Source of the DNA: PALSA-610 sp038213435
GTDB taxonomy: Bacteria; Actinomycetota; Acidimicrobiia; IMCC26256; PALSA-610
Reading direction: 5' to 3'
Length of the DNA: 64,000 nt
NCBI GenBank assembly: GCA_038213435.1
Contig: JBBQTI010000006.1
Span: 1 to 64,000, forward strand
The position numbers were made by a program, and so were the translations under genes. Shown here in pieces: positions 43,663 through 52,075 of the stretch. Every line of letters begins with the position of its first letter. Within the stretch, counting starts at the first letter, position 1. The notes under the pieces were generated by a model. The model had not been told where the DNA came from and did no database searches. It worked only from the letters and a program-made list of their open reading frames with translations.

Positions 43663-43736
43663 GCGCGGTGGCACCGGGTCGTCGCGTGCTTCGACCGTCG
43701 ATCTGAACGACGAGCTACCGCTGTAACCTCAGTCGA

Positions 43737-45089
43737 ATGCACGAGTTCGACGCCGCGACGCAGGCGCTCGCGGACCGCGTCCTCGAGCTGTTGCGCGCGT
43801 TGGCGGCCCTCGACCCCACTCCCCTCAACGGAACGATCCAACCTTCCGAGCTCCCCGCCCTCGTCCGCCCGATGATCGACGAGAAGGGGAACGATCCGGC
43901 GACGGTGCTGGAGTACTTCACCTCCGTGCTCGCACCGGCGGTGATCCGAGCCGACAGCCCCCGGTTTCTCGCCTGGATCCCCTCCGCGCCCACGAAAGCA
44001 TCGATGCTGTTCGACGCGGTCGTGTCTCTCGCGTCCGTGAGCGGCGTCTCGTGGATCGAATCGGCCGGTGCGATCTCGGCCGAGAACGAGGCGCTGCGGT
44101 TCATCGCCGACCTCGCCGGCATGCCCGCGTCGGCCGGTGGGACATTCGTGCAAGGCGGCTCGGCCGCGAACCTCTCCGCGCTGGCGGTTGCACGCGACAG
44201 AGGGCGCCGACGTCTGGGCGACAACCGCGGGCGTGTGCGGTTCGCAATCACCGTCGACACTCATTCGTCCGTGCGAAACACGATGCACCTCCTCGATGTC
44301 GCTCCGCTCCTCGTACCCCTCGTCGACGACCGCCTGACCGGCGACGCGCTCGCGGACGCGCTCGACGCGTGCGACGACCCCGCGTCGGTGTGCGCGGTCG
44401 TGGCGAACGCGGGTAGCACCAACGCGGGACTCGTCGACGATCTCGCCGGCATCGCCCGCATCTGCGACGATCGCACGCTGTGGATGCACGTCGACGCCGC
44501 GTACGGCGGTGGCGCGCTTCTCGCACCATCCGCGCGAGGACAGTTCGCAGGCATAGAGCGGTCCGATTCGCTCGTCATCGACCCGCACAAGTGGCTCTAC
44601 GCGCCGCTCGACTGCGCGGCGCTGCTCTACCGCGAACCGGGCCTCGCCCGTTCCGTCCACGGCCAGCACGCGGCGTATCTCGACTCGGTCAACGAGCAAA
44701 CCGGCGGATGGAACCCCGGCGACTACGCCTACCAGCTGACGAGGCGAGCGCGTGGGCTGCCGTTCTGGTTCTCGCTCGCGGTCCACGGCGCCGACGCGTA
44801 CCGGGCCGCGGTCGAGCACGTGCTCGAAACCACACGTGGCGCCGCGGCCCGCATCCGGTCACTCCCCCACCTCGAGCTCCTGCGCGAACCCGAGCTCTCG
44901 ATCGTGCTGTTCCGGCGCTTGGGCTGGGACGCCGCGCAATACGCAGGGTGGTCCGAACAGCTGATGCACGACCACGGGGCGCTCGTGGTCCCGACGCGCT
45001 GGCACGACGAGACGGTGGCACGGCTCGCCTTCCTGCATCCGGACACCACCCTCGAAATCGTCGACGAGGTCCTCGCGACAACCCGCTAG
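43737..45089 (+). CDS. PLP-dependent decarboxylase (group II)
   Basis: The 450-residue enzyme belongs to the aromatic-L-amino-acid/glutamate decarboxylase family: DSPRFLAWIPSAPTKASML, GTFVQGGSAANLSALAVARD, LWMHVDAAYGGGALLAPS, and the Schiff-base Lys in SLVIDPHKWLYAPLDC. Actinobacterial relatives act on aromatic or branched amino acids. Substrate cannot be read. It follows the sigma-like gene after 74 bases in the same direction. Confidence 0.92.
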   Translation: MHEFDAATQALADRVLELLRALAALDPTPLNGTIQPSELPALVRPMIDEKGNDPATVLEYFTSVLAPAVIRADSPRFLAWIPSAPTKASMLFDAVVSLASVSGVSWIESAGAISAENEALRFIADLAGMPASAGGTFVQGGSAANLSALAVARDRGRRRLGDNRGRVRFAITVDTHSSVRNTMHLLDVAPLLVPLVDDRLTGDALADALDACDDPASVCAVVANAGSTNAGLVDDLAGIARICDDRTLWMHVDAAYGGGALLAPSARGQFAGIERSDSLVIDPHKWLYAPLDCAALLYREPGLARSVHGQHAAYLDSVNEQTGGWNPGDYAYQLTRRARGLPFWFSLAVHGADAYRAAVEHVLETTRGAAARIRSLPHLELLREPELSIVLFRRLGWDAAQYAGWSEQLMHDHGALVVPTRWHDETVARLAFLHPDTTLEIVDEVLATTR

Positions 45090-45100
45090 GTGTCGCTGCA

Positions 45101-46099
45101 TCACGGCTCGACGACCACCTGATCGCCGATATGGACGCGCCCGGGCTCGAGCACGGTGGCATAGACGCGACTCCAGCCGGGATGGGTGTCGTGCAGGATC
45201 CGGCGGAAGTCCCGGTCGATGAACCACGGGGCGTTCTTGGCGCACGGCGTCGCGTACGACGACAACTCGATCTTCAGGTCGTCGCCGATCGACATCACCG
45301 CGCCGGGGCGCAGGACAGCCCAGTCGATGCCCTCCACCGTGATGTTCTCGCCTGCCGCACCGGGGTAGATCGGATGGCCTTCGGCCCGGAGCGCCTCGAT
45401 CACGTCCTTGCTGTAGAGGCACAGTGCCTGGAACCCGCGGCCATGGTGAATTCGGTCGTTGTGACGATCACCGGTCATGCCCGCGACCGTGACCTCCGCT
45501 TCCGCAACCGGATCCTTCGGCACCCCCCCACCGCCGATGCTGAGCTGGGCAACCGAGCCGGTCTGGGTGGGAACGCCGTCACCGAGACGAGCGCGGATGC
45601 GGCCGACATCGTGGAGGTGGTGGAGAATCTCGTGCAACGCGTGCCGCACGATCCAACGCTGATCGACCATACCAAGGGTCAGCCGCGCGGAGCAGTCCCA
45701 CTGTTGAGGCTCCAAACCGAGCAGAACGGTGAACAGCCCGGCGCTCTCCGCCTCCATGGCCGCGACCGTGGCATCGAAGTCGTCGAACCACTTCACCTCA
45801 GGATCCATCGGTCGAGTTCCGGTGGTGCTCAGATCGAGCCCGAGGTCACCAACCGCCGCGTCGACCACGAACCGCCAGATCCACATCGCGGCGCGCACGT
45901 GATCGACGTACTCGAGGATCGACCACGATTCGGCGACCGGCCGGGTGTTCGCCACGTCGAGGTCGACACCATCGAGCACCGCCCGATAGAGCCCGCCGGT
46001 CACCAAATAGACACCGACCGCCTGCTCGTCGGTGTATAGATCCCACCGGAACCCGCAATCGTCGCAGTTCTCGATCGGTGCGGTCTCGAGCTCGCTCAT
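45101..46099 (-). CDS. DinB-MOSC fusion protein
   Basis: The N-terminal 170 residues have a DinB/mycothiol-dependent enzyme helical bundle (SWSILEYVDHVRAAMWIWRF, IVRHALHEILHHLHDVGRI) with metal-like His residues; from about residue 190 a MOSC domain follows (VAGMTGDRHNDRIHHGRG, PGAAGENITVEGIDW, LRPGAVMSIGD, PCAKNAPWF, where Cys is the usual molybdenum-sulfur ligand). MOSC proteins move sulfur or bind molybdenum cofactor. ATG at 46099 (MSELE) chosen; a GTG lies 6 bases upstream. It converges on the PLP decarboxylase gene. Confidence 0.85.
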   Translation of the reverse strand: MSELETAPIENCDDCGFRWDLYTDEQAVGVYLVTGGLYRAVLDGVDLDVANTRPVAESWSILEYVDHVRAAMWIWRFVVDAAVGDLGLDLSTTGTRPMDPEVKWFDDFDATVAAMEAESAGLFTVLLGLEPQQWDCSARLTLGMVDQRWIVRHALHEILHHLHDVGRIRARLGDGVPTQTGSVAQLSIGGGGVPKDPVAEAEVTVAGMTGDRHNDRIHHGRGFQALCLYSKDVIEALRAEGHPIYPGAAGENITVEGIDWAVLRPGAVMSIGDDLKIELSSYATPCAKNAPWFIDRDFRRILHDTHPGWSRVYATVLEPGRVHIGDQVVVEP

Positions 46100-46130
46100 C
46101 GCCACCGTTCCAGCCGCTCCGCGCCGTCGG

Positions 46131-46580
46131 TTATCCCCACTTCTTGTCCATGTCCTTGCCGGTCACCGGCTGCTGGTCGCTCGGGTAGCGGCCCTTGATG
46201 AGAACGGTGATCCAGCCCGGGCTGATGTCGGTCGGCGGCGACTCCCACACCGTGAGCTCCCAGTCGTACGCGGGCGCCCACGCGAACGTCATTCCGAAGG
46301 GTTCCTCACGCTCGAGGTTCCGGTGCACCACCGCGCGCTGCGCCTCGATGATCGTGGGAGGTTCTCCCTTGAGGAGGTTGGCAATCTTCGTCGGGTCGGC
46401 GCCGACTACGGAGCCGCCCTCCAGCGCGCCACTGAGTATCTCGTCGGCCACGCCCACCATCTCGTTGACGGTCTGTCCGGGACGGAAGAGATTGAGGAGG
46501 TTGACGCGGTCTCTCCGAAGGTACTCAGGGTCTCCGAACATCTTGTTGAGGAAGCCGAGCGCGACCTGCATTCCTGGCAT
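46131..46580 (-). CDS. Conserved-looking protein of unknown function
   Basis: The 149-residue product begins MPGMQVALGFLNKMFGDPEYL and has no domain I recognise. Middle residues form amphipathic helices (QTVNEMVGVADEILSGAL, IANLLKGEPPTIIEAQRAVV). The C-terminal beta-rich end contains FAWAPAYDWELTVWESPPTD. The ATG at 46580 is preceded by GAGAGGGAAATC, a convincing ribosome site. It lies directly upstream of the DinB-MOSC gene in the same direction (31 bases apart). Confidence 0.6.
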   Translation of the reverse strand: MPGMQVALGFLNKMFGDPEYLRRDRVNLLNLFRPGQTVNEMVGVADEILSGALEGGSVVGADPTKIANLLKGEPPTIIEAQRAVVHRNLEREEPFGMTFAWAPAYDWELTVWESPPTDISPGWITVLIKGRYPSDQQPVTGKDMDKKWG

Positions 46581-46651
46581 GATTTCCCTCTCCGTTTGAC
46601 TGTGCTTGCTGGCTCTGCGTGTTCGCGGCACCGTGTGAAGGCCGCTCGTCA

Positions 46652-49396
46652 TCAAGGGCTGAGGTAAGGGCTGAGGTCTCCATGGATCTCGTCGAGCTGC
46701 GCCACGGTGAAGGTGACGATCTCGTCGAATGTCATCGCGCCACCGCGCGTCGCGGCGCGCTCGTACGCGTCCGGATCGAGAGCCGCCCGAAGCGCCCGGG
46801 GCGGCTTCGTCCGTGTGATACGGGCCGGGCCATACCCCGAGATGACCGCCGCGGGTTGCGCGTAGCCGAAATGCGCGAGGACCTCGACACCGCATGACAG
46901 CGCGAAGAGCACCGCACGCCGGTAACCAATCTGGTAGCTGTGCGCGACGGCCTCCCGCAGCAGCTCGAGCGCCGCGTCGCGCTCATCCTTCCCCGCACGC
47001 AGCCGCGCGGCCTGCGCAAGCGCGCCGTCGAACACACTGTCGCTGGCCCCCGCGCGTGTGAGGGCGATGCACTCGTCGAGTGCTGCCAGGGCAGCATCGG
47101 GGTCGGGCGACGCCACGGCCCAGCTGTATGCGTAGAGCGCGTCGGCAAGTGCCGACGGGTTGCCGAGCCGACGCGCGAGACCGACAGCTTCTTCGGCCTT
47201 GGCGCGCGCGGCGGGCTTGATGTTCCAGGTCTCAAGGAGCGCCAACCGCGTCTGAAGAGATGTGCGACTGTACAAATCGCCACCGGCGACATCCATCGCG
47301 TGAACCGCGTCGGTGATGAGCCGAAGCGCCTCCTCGACTTCCGAGCAATAGGCGTTGACCATCGCCAGCGCGATATGACCGCATGCAGGAGCGGGACAAT
47401 CCGGTGGAAAGCCCTCGTGCACCGCCTCGACCGCGAAGGAACGCGCCGCTTTCAGATCGTCGCGGCCGAGCGCTTCCTGCGCGGCCGCGGCGAGCACGGC
47501 GTAGCGCAGTCCGGAGGCGACCCCTGAGGTTCGCGACACCGCGCGCTCGGCCCAGGCGCCGATGCCCGCCGATCGGTCGAGGTACGACTCGCGGGCCAGC
47601 GCGGCGACGATACGAATCGCGAGCCCGGCGTCGCTCTCATCGCGAACGAGCGCCCAACTCACTGCGGCTCGGAGGTTGTCGAGCTCCGAGCGGATCCGCC
47701 GCCGCCAGCGCACCTCGTCCGGGCTCGTCACGGAACGACCGGCCAGTTCCGCGAAGGTCGCGTAGTGCTGCGCGTGACGGCGCTTCCAAGGATGCGCGTC
47801 GTCGAGGCGCTCCAGTGCGTAGTCGCGCAGCGTCTCCAGCATCCGGTAGCGGGTCGTGGCGTCGTCGTGCTCCTCGGCCACGACCATGGACCGGGCGACC
47901 AGGCTCGCGACCGCGTTCAGGACATCTGATTGTTCGATGCCCTCCGCGGCCACCACGGCTTCGGCCGCGGCGAGGTCGAAGCCACCGACGAATACGCCCA
48001 AGCGTGCGAACACGAGTCGATCCGGGGTCTCGAGCAGCGAGTAGGACCAGTCGACCGCGGCCGCCAGCGTTTGATGACGCTCCGCGCCCGCGCGCCCGCC
48101 GCCGATGAGCAGCCGAAACCGCTCGTCGAGACGAGCAAGGATCTCCGCCGGACTCATTGCGACGACACGCGCCGCGGCCAACTCGATCGCCAGGGGAATG
48201 CCGTCGAGACGACAGCAGAGCTCGGCCACCGTCGCGGCATTCCGGGGCTCGAGCAGGAATCCCGCTCGCACAGATGCCGCCCGCTCCGTGAACAGGCGTA
48301 CCGCGGCACGCTCGGCGATCGCTCCGTAATCTCCGGTGGGATCGGGGAGCGGCAGCGTTCCGAGTGCGAAGGACCGCTCGCCTGTCACCCCTAACGCCTC
48401 GCGGCTCGTTGCGAGGATGCGCACATCGAACGCGTCTCGCAGAATCGCGCCGACGAGCCGCGCGGCGGCAAAGATCAAATGCTCGCAGTTGTCCAGGATC
48501 AAGAGGAGCTGCTTGGTGGCCAGAAAGCCGACGATGCTCCCCTCGAGCGAGACATCTGGGCGCGGCTGTACGCCGAGTGTCGCAGCGACGAGTTGCAGCA
48601 GGCTCTCGCCGTCGCTCGCGCCCGCGAGCTCGCATATCCATGCACCGTCCGCGTAGCGCGGCTGCAACTCCGCCGCGACCTGAATCGACAGGCGCGTCTT
48701 GCCGATGCCGCCGGGACCCGTAAGTGTCACGAGCCGATGCTCAACGAGTGACGCAACGACGCTCTTGAACTCCTCGTCGCGGCCGATGAACGACGTGACC
48801 TGACGCGGGAGATTGCCGGCGAACTCGTCGAGCGATCGCAACTTGGGGAACTCACGCCGCAGACCAGGCGCGGTCACCTGAAAGACACGTACCGGTCGCA
48901 ACAGATCGCGGAACCGATGCTCACCCAGGTCGATCAGATCGAGCTCGGTCGCCAGATCATTGCGTACCGCCTGTTCGGTCGCGTGCGAGACAACGATCTG
49001 GCCGGCGTGCGCGGCGGACATCAGTCGCGCGGCGCGGTTCAGCGCCGCGCCGTAGTAGTCGCGGGAGCGGTTCTCGGCTTCTCCAGTGTGCAGACCCATC
49101 CGCACCCGGAGCGGCCCGGTCTCGCTCCATATCTCGAAGCCGAGCGAGCGCTGCGCCAGAACCGCCCCGTCCAACGCCTCGTGCGCGGTCGCGAACACGG
49201 CGAGCACCCCGTCGCCGGTGGTTTTGACCACGTGCCCGCCGCACGACTCGACCGCCCCGCGCAGCAGGTCGTCATGCCGGGCAAGCGCGGCCTTCATCGC
49301 CTCCGGATGGTCCTCCCACAGGCGCGTCGAACCTTCCAGGTCAGTGAAGAGAAACGTCACTGTCCCCGTCGGCAGATCGACCGCATCGTCGGTCAC
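46652..49396 (-). CDS. Class III cyclase / STAND NTPase / TPR regulator
   Basis: The 914-residue protein has an N-terminal class III cyclase domain (TVTFLFTDLEGSTRLW, VKTTGDGVLAVFATA, VRMGLHTGEAENR), with both metal Asp present. After it comes an AAA/STAND ATPase (FIGRDEEFKSVV, LTGPGGIGKTRLSIQVAAEL, LLILDNCEHLI) and a C-terminal helical repeat region (LARRLGNPSALADALYAYS, RLRAGKDERDAALELLREA). This is a common actinobacterial regulator class. It may make cyclic nucleotide in response to a signal sensed by the TPR part. The gene ends 71 bases before the start of the small unknown gene, same strand. Confidence 0.9.
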   Translation of the reverse strand: MTDDAVDLPTGTVTFLFTDLEGSTRLWEDHPEAMKAALARHDDLLRGAVESCGGHVVKTTGDGVLAVFATAHEALDGAVLAQRSLGFEIWSETGPLRVRMGLHTGEAENRSRDYYGAALNRAARLMSAAHAGQIVVSHATEQAVRNDLATELDLIDLGEHRFRDLLRPVRVFQVTAPGLRREFPKLRSLDEFAGNLPRQVTSFIGRDEEFKSVVASLVEHRLVTLTGPGGIGKTRLSIQVAAELQPRYADGAWICELAGASDGESLLQLVAATLGVQPRPDVSLEGSIVGFLATKQLLLILDNCEHLIFAAARLVGAILRDAFDVRILATSREALGVTGERSFALGTLPLPDPTGDYGAIAERAAVRLFTERAASVRAGFLLEPRNAATVAELCCRLDGIPLAIELAAARVVAMSPAEILARLDERFRLLIGGGRAGAERHQTLAAAVDWSYSLLETPDRLVFARLGVFVGGFDLAAAEAVVAAEGIEQSDVLNAVASLVARSMVVAEEHDDATTRYRMLETLRDYALERLDDAHPWKRRHAQHYATFAELAGRSVTSPDEVRWRRRIRSELDNLRAAVSWALVRDESDAGLAIRIVAALARESYLDRSAGIGAWAERAVSRTSGVASGLRYAVLAAAAQEALGRDDLKAARSFAVEAVHEGFPPDCPAPACGHIALAMVNAYCSEVEEALRLITDAVHAMDVAGGDLYSRTSLQTRLALLETWNIKPAARAKAEEAVGLARRLGNPSALADALYAYSWAVASPDPDAALAALDECIALTRAGASDSVFDGALAQAARLRAGKDERDAALELLREAVAHSYQIGYRRAVLFALSCGVEVLAHFGYAQPAAVISGYGPARITRTKPPRALRAALDPDAYERAATRGGAMTFDEIVTFTVAQLDEIHGDLSPYLSP

Positions 49397-49750
49397 GTCG
49401 AGAGTGTCGCATCACTGGCTCGGGGTGGCCACGAATCGCTGAGAACACCTACGCCGTGGAGCGCTGAACGGCTGTCAAAGCGCGCCGCCATGGCGAAAGA
49501 TGACCTGTGGTTCGCACCTGAGCCACGCGAGGAGCTGAGTCCCGATCAATGGCCCGCGGCTTTCGCCTTACTGTCGGGTGAAGCGTGGGTGAACCGCGTG
49601 CAATGCGGGCGATCGAGCGGAGAACGGTCGGTATCGCCACATTCGGCGGCCGACGCTTCGGCGAGTTCTCCGGCGGACTCTCCAACGAAGCAGTGACGCC
49701 ATCCGACGATTGCATACCGCTCATCTGAATGCCGCTCATCTGAATGCCGC
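49397..49750. other. Intergenic region with 15-bp repeats
   Basis: A 354-base gap holds no supported gene. At 49714-49758 a 15-bp unit is repeated nearly three times. A plus-strand frame starting at 49489 (MAKDDLWFAPEP) has no family and is not called. Confidence 0.5.
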
Positions 49751-49758
49751 TCATCGGC
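49714..49758. repeat. 15-bp tandem repeat
   Basis: ATACCGCTCATCTGA, ATGCCGCTCATCTGA and ATGCCGCTCATCGGC are in tandem just past the stop of the thermonuclease gene. On the minus strand the unit encodes MSGIQ repeats, but no gene is supported. Confidence 0.85.
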
Positions 49759-50254
49759 CACTGCACGCGCCCCACAGGCCGCGCCCCGCAGCCCGCGCTT
49801 CGAGCTCGGCCTGCAACATCGCGCGCGCGTGCACGCCGTTGGGCGGGATGATCAGCAGACGGGCGAATCCCAGCCGGAGCAGCTCGTCGTCGTAGCGGGC
49901 GCCGCCGACGTACGCGTACGCGAGGAGGCGGCCGTACTTGTCACGGGCCTCGGCGTCAGTCTCGAGGGCTACCCGAGTGCCGGGCGCGAGCCGCGCCTTC
50001 GTGTGGGCGCTCGCCTCCGGGCCGTAACACTGCACCGGTTTGCGCGGATCGACCGTCTCGGGCGTGTCGGCTCCGAGGATGCGCACCGTCTCGGTGCGGT
50101 CCGAGACCTCGACGACGATGGTGTCGCCATCGACCACGTGCACGACGGTTGCGTCGAATCTCTCCGCGACCCGACTGCCGGACCACCAGCCCCACCCGGC
50201 GCTCCCGAGCAGGGCGACGGCGAGCGTCGCGCACGCGGCCCGGGAACGAGCCAT
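49751..50254 (-). CDS. Secreted thermonuclease family protein
   Basis: The 167-residue product has a signal-like start (MARSRAACATLAVALLGSAGWG) and the staphylococcal nuclease fold: VVHVVDGDTIVVEVS, VRILGADTPETVDP, TDAEARDKYGRLLAYAYV, ELLRLGFARLLI. The catalytic Arg and acidic residues of micrococcal nuclease map to RILGADTPE and DKYGR. It is expected to act on nucleic acid outside the cytoplasm or as a membrane-anchored form. Confidence 0.9.
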   Translation of the reverse strand: MARSRAACATLAVALLGSAGWGWWSGSRVAERFDATVVHVVDGDTIVVEVSDRTETVRILGADTPETVDPRKPVQCYGPEASAHTKARLAPGTRVALETDAEARDKYGRLLAYAYVGGARYDDELLRLGFARLLIIPPNGVHARAMLQAELEARAAGRGLWGACSGR

Positions 50255-50345
50255 GCCCGCAACGTATCAACCAGGTACGACACATCAAACCGATGCAACA
50301 CGCGCCCGGATGACTCCGACGACCGGCACAAACCCCGACGACGTG

Positions 50346-51098
50346 TCACGGATCCGATCGCCGCCGTCCGAGGTCGCTCACGAGGGCGGTCAGCTGCGCG
50401 GTCGGCTCGATGCCGAGCTCGGACTTCAGCATTGTGCGATACCGGTTGAAGCCTTCGAGGGCTTCCATCTGGTTTCCCTCGGCCAGGAACACCTTGATGA
50501 GCGCACCGTGCGCACTTTCTCGAAGCGGCTCCGCGCGTATGGCCGCGAGCGCGGCGATCACGGCTTCGGCCCACCGACCTTTCAACGTGAGATGCGCGGC
50601 CATGGCTTCGAGCGCGTGCAACCGGAGCTGGTGCCATTCCTCGTTCTCGGTCACGACCCAGTCGTCGTACCAGCCGGGCAACAGGTCAACCGATAGCGAC
50701 GCGACCGCCGCCGCCGTCTCGTCGCTGGGGAGAATCTCATTCGAGGGATCGAGCAAGCGGTGCGCCAGTGCCCTCGACTCGCGAATGTCGACGCGCACAT
50801 CTGGATGCGGACCGAGGTCGAGATCCTCGACGATGACGGCGGCGCTCGCGGTGGGTTTGAGCCGCCAAAGCGCGGAACGCAGGCTGCTCGCCGCGTCCTG
50901 CTGCGGGGCCCCGGGCCACAGCGTGGAGGCGACGAGGTGGCGGGTCGCGGGCCGGTCCCGGAGCGCGAGAAACGCGAGCAGCTTGCGCGAACCGCTCGGC
51001 AGCGCGAGGGCGCGGTCGCCGGCGCGGAACGTGAACGTGTCGAGAACCGACACCATCAGCTCCCGACCCGGACCGTCGACGACCGAGACGTCGGTCAC
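50346..51098 (-). CDS. SARP-type transcriptional activator (BTAD)
   Basis: The 250-residue protein has a winged helix (FRAGDRALALPSGSRKLLAFLA, ATLRSALWRLK pattern as SSLRSALWRLK) and a BTAD helical domain (AIRAEPLRESAHGALIKVFLAEG, RTMLKSELGIEPTAQLTALV). SARPs activate secondary metabolism or catabolic operons. The GTG at 51098 was chosen because a wider frame extends without similarity. It sits downstream of an epoxide-hydrolase-like gene and a flavoprotein gene on the same strand, so it may control them. Confidence 0.85.
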   Translation of the reverse strand: MTDVSVVDGPGRELMVSVLDTFTFRAGDRALALPSGSRKLLAFLALRDRPATRHLVASTLWPGAPQQDAASSLRSALWRLKPTASAAVIVEDLDLGPHPDVRVDIRESRALAHRLLDPSNEILPSDETAAAVASLSVDLLPGWYDDWVVTENEEWHQLRLHALEAMAAHLTLKGRWAEAVIAALAAIRAEPLRESAHGALIKVFLAEGNQMEALEGFNRYRTMLKSELGIEPTAQLTALVSDLGRRRSDP

Positions 51099-51247
51099 CC
51101 GAGTTCGCCCGCCGTCGAAGAACGGGCGGGAGCGGCGATGCGTGTCGCCTGCTCGGCGACCGACCCACAGTGCACCCACCCATCGTCCACGGAGCACGTC
51201 GCGCTCGCGTGACGCGTGCGTTACACCACTGTCCGCGACTTTCTGGG

Positions 51248-52060
51248 TTAGCGAGGCAGGAAGTCGAGCAGCAGCGCGTTCACCCGATCGGGCGCCTCCC
51301 ACTGCATCCAGTGCCCCGGGCCCTCCACGCGCTCGTAGCGAAACGAGTTCGCGCAGTACTCGGACGAGCCGCTCATCTGTTCCTCGAGCAATGCGAAGTC
51401 GCCGCTGCTCCACAAACCCATCGTGGGCGCCTGCACCGGCGGGAGCTCGAGGGGCGGATCGATCAATGCCTGCGGCGGGATGTTGGCGCGGTACCAGTCG
51501 AGGCCCGGTGTCAACGACTTGTCGCGCTGCAGATCGGAGATGACCGCGTCGGTGTCGGGATGCTGCGACCACTCGCGGAAGTTCGCCCAGTCGTTCATCG
51601 TGAGCCATTGCTCGGCGATGTCGCGGAACTGGAACAGCAGCATGTACCACGACTTCTCCCGCTGCAACATGCCCATGCCCGAGAACGCCGTCGGATGACC
51701 GACTGACAGCGCGACGAGATGATCGACGCGTTCGGGCGCGAACGCGGCCGTCGCCCAGGCAACGGCCGAGCCCCAGTCGTGCCCGACGACGTGGGCGCGC
51801 TCGAGGCCGAGGTGGTCGAGGATCGCGGTGACGTCGATCGCCAGGAACGGGATGGAGTACGCCTCGACCTCGACCGGCTTGTCGCTGGCCCCGTAGCCGC
51901 GCTGGTCGGGCACGATCACCTGGAAGCCGGCGTCGACCAGCGCCGGTACCTGCTTCGACCACAATCGTTTCGTGTCGGGAAAGCCGTGCAACAACACGAC
52001 CGGTCGGCCCTCACCCTCGACCTGCACGTCGAGTGTGACACCACTGGAATCGATGCGCAT
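51248..52060 (-). CDS. Alpha/beta hydrolase (epoxide hydrolase-like)
   Basis: The 270-residue protein has the HGFP oxyanion loop (VVLLHGFPDTKRLW), the nucleophile Asp in VVGHDWGSAVAW, the second acid late (STGDFALLEEQ region as WSSGDFALLEEQ), and the catalytic His in EGPGHWMQWEAPD. The Asp nucleophile fits epoxide hydrolases or haloalkane dehalogenases. Lid sequences (WSQHPDTDAVISDLQRDK) do not identify the substrate. It is 15 bases from the flavoprotein gene. Confidence 0.88.
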   Translation of the reverse strand: MRIDSSGVTLDVQVEGEGRPVVLLHGFPDTKRLWSKQVPALVDAGFQVIVPDQRGYGASDKPVEVEAYSIPFLAIDVTAILDHLGLERAHVVGHDWGSAVAWATAAFAPERVDHLVALSVGHPTAFSGMGMLQREKSWYMLLFQFRDIAEQWLTMNDWANFREWSQHPDTDAVISDLQRDKSLTPGLDWYRANIPPQALIDPPLELPPVQAPTMGLWSSGDFALLEEQMSGSSEYCANSFRYERVEGPGHWMQWEAPDRVNALLLDFLPR

Positions 52061-52075
52061 CTCGTCCCCCGTCGA

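Noticed and set aside
49489..49696. Small plus-strand ORF (MAKDDLWFAPEP)
   Set aside because: It has no ribosome site, family or conserved neighbour.
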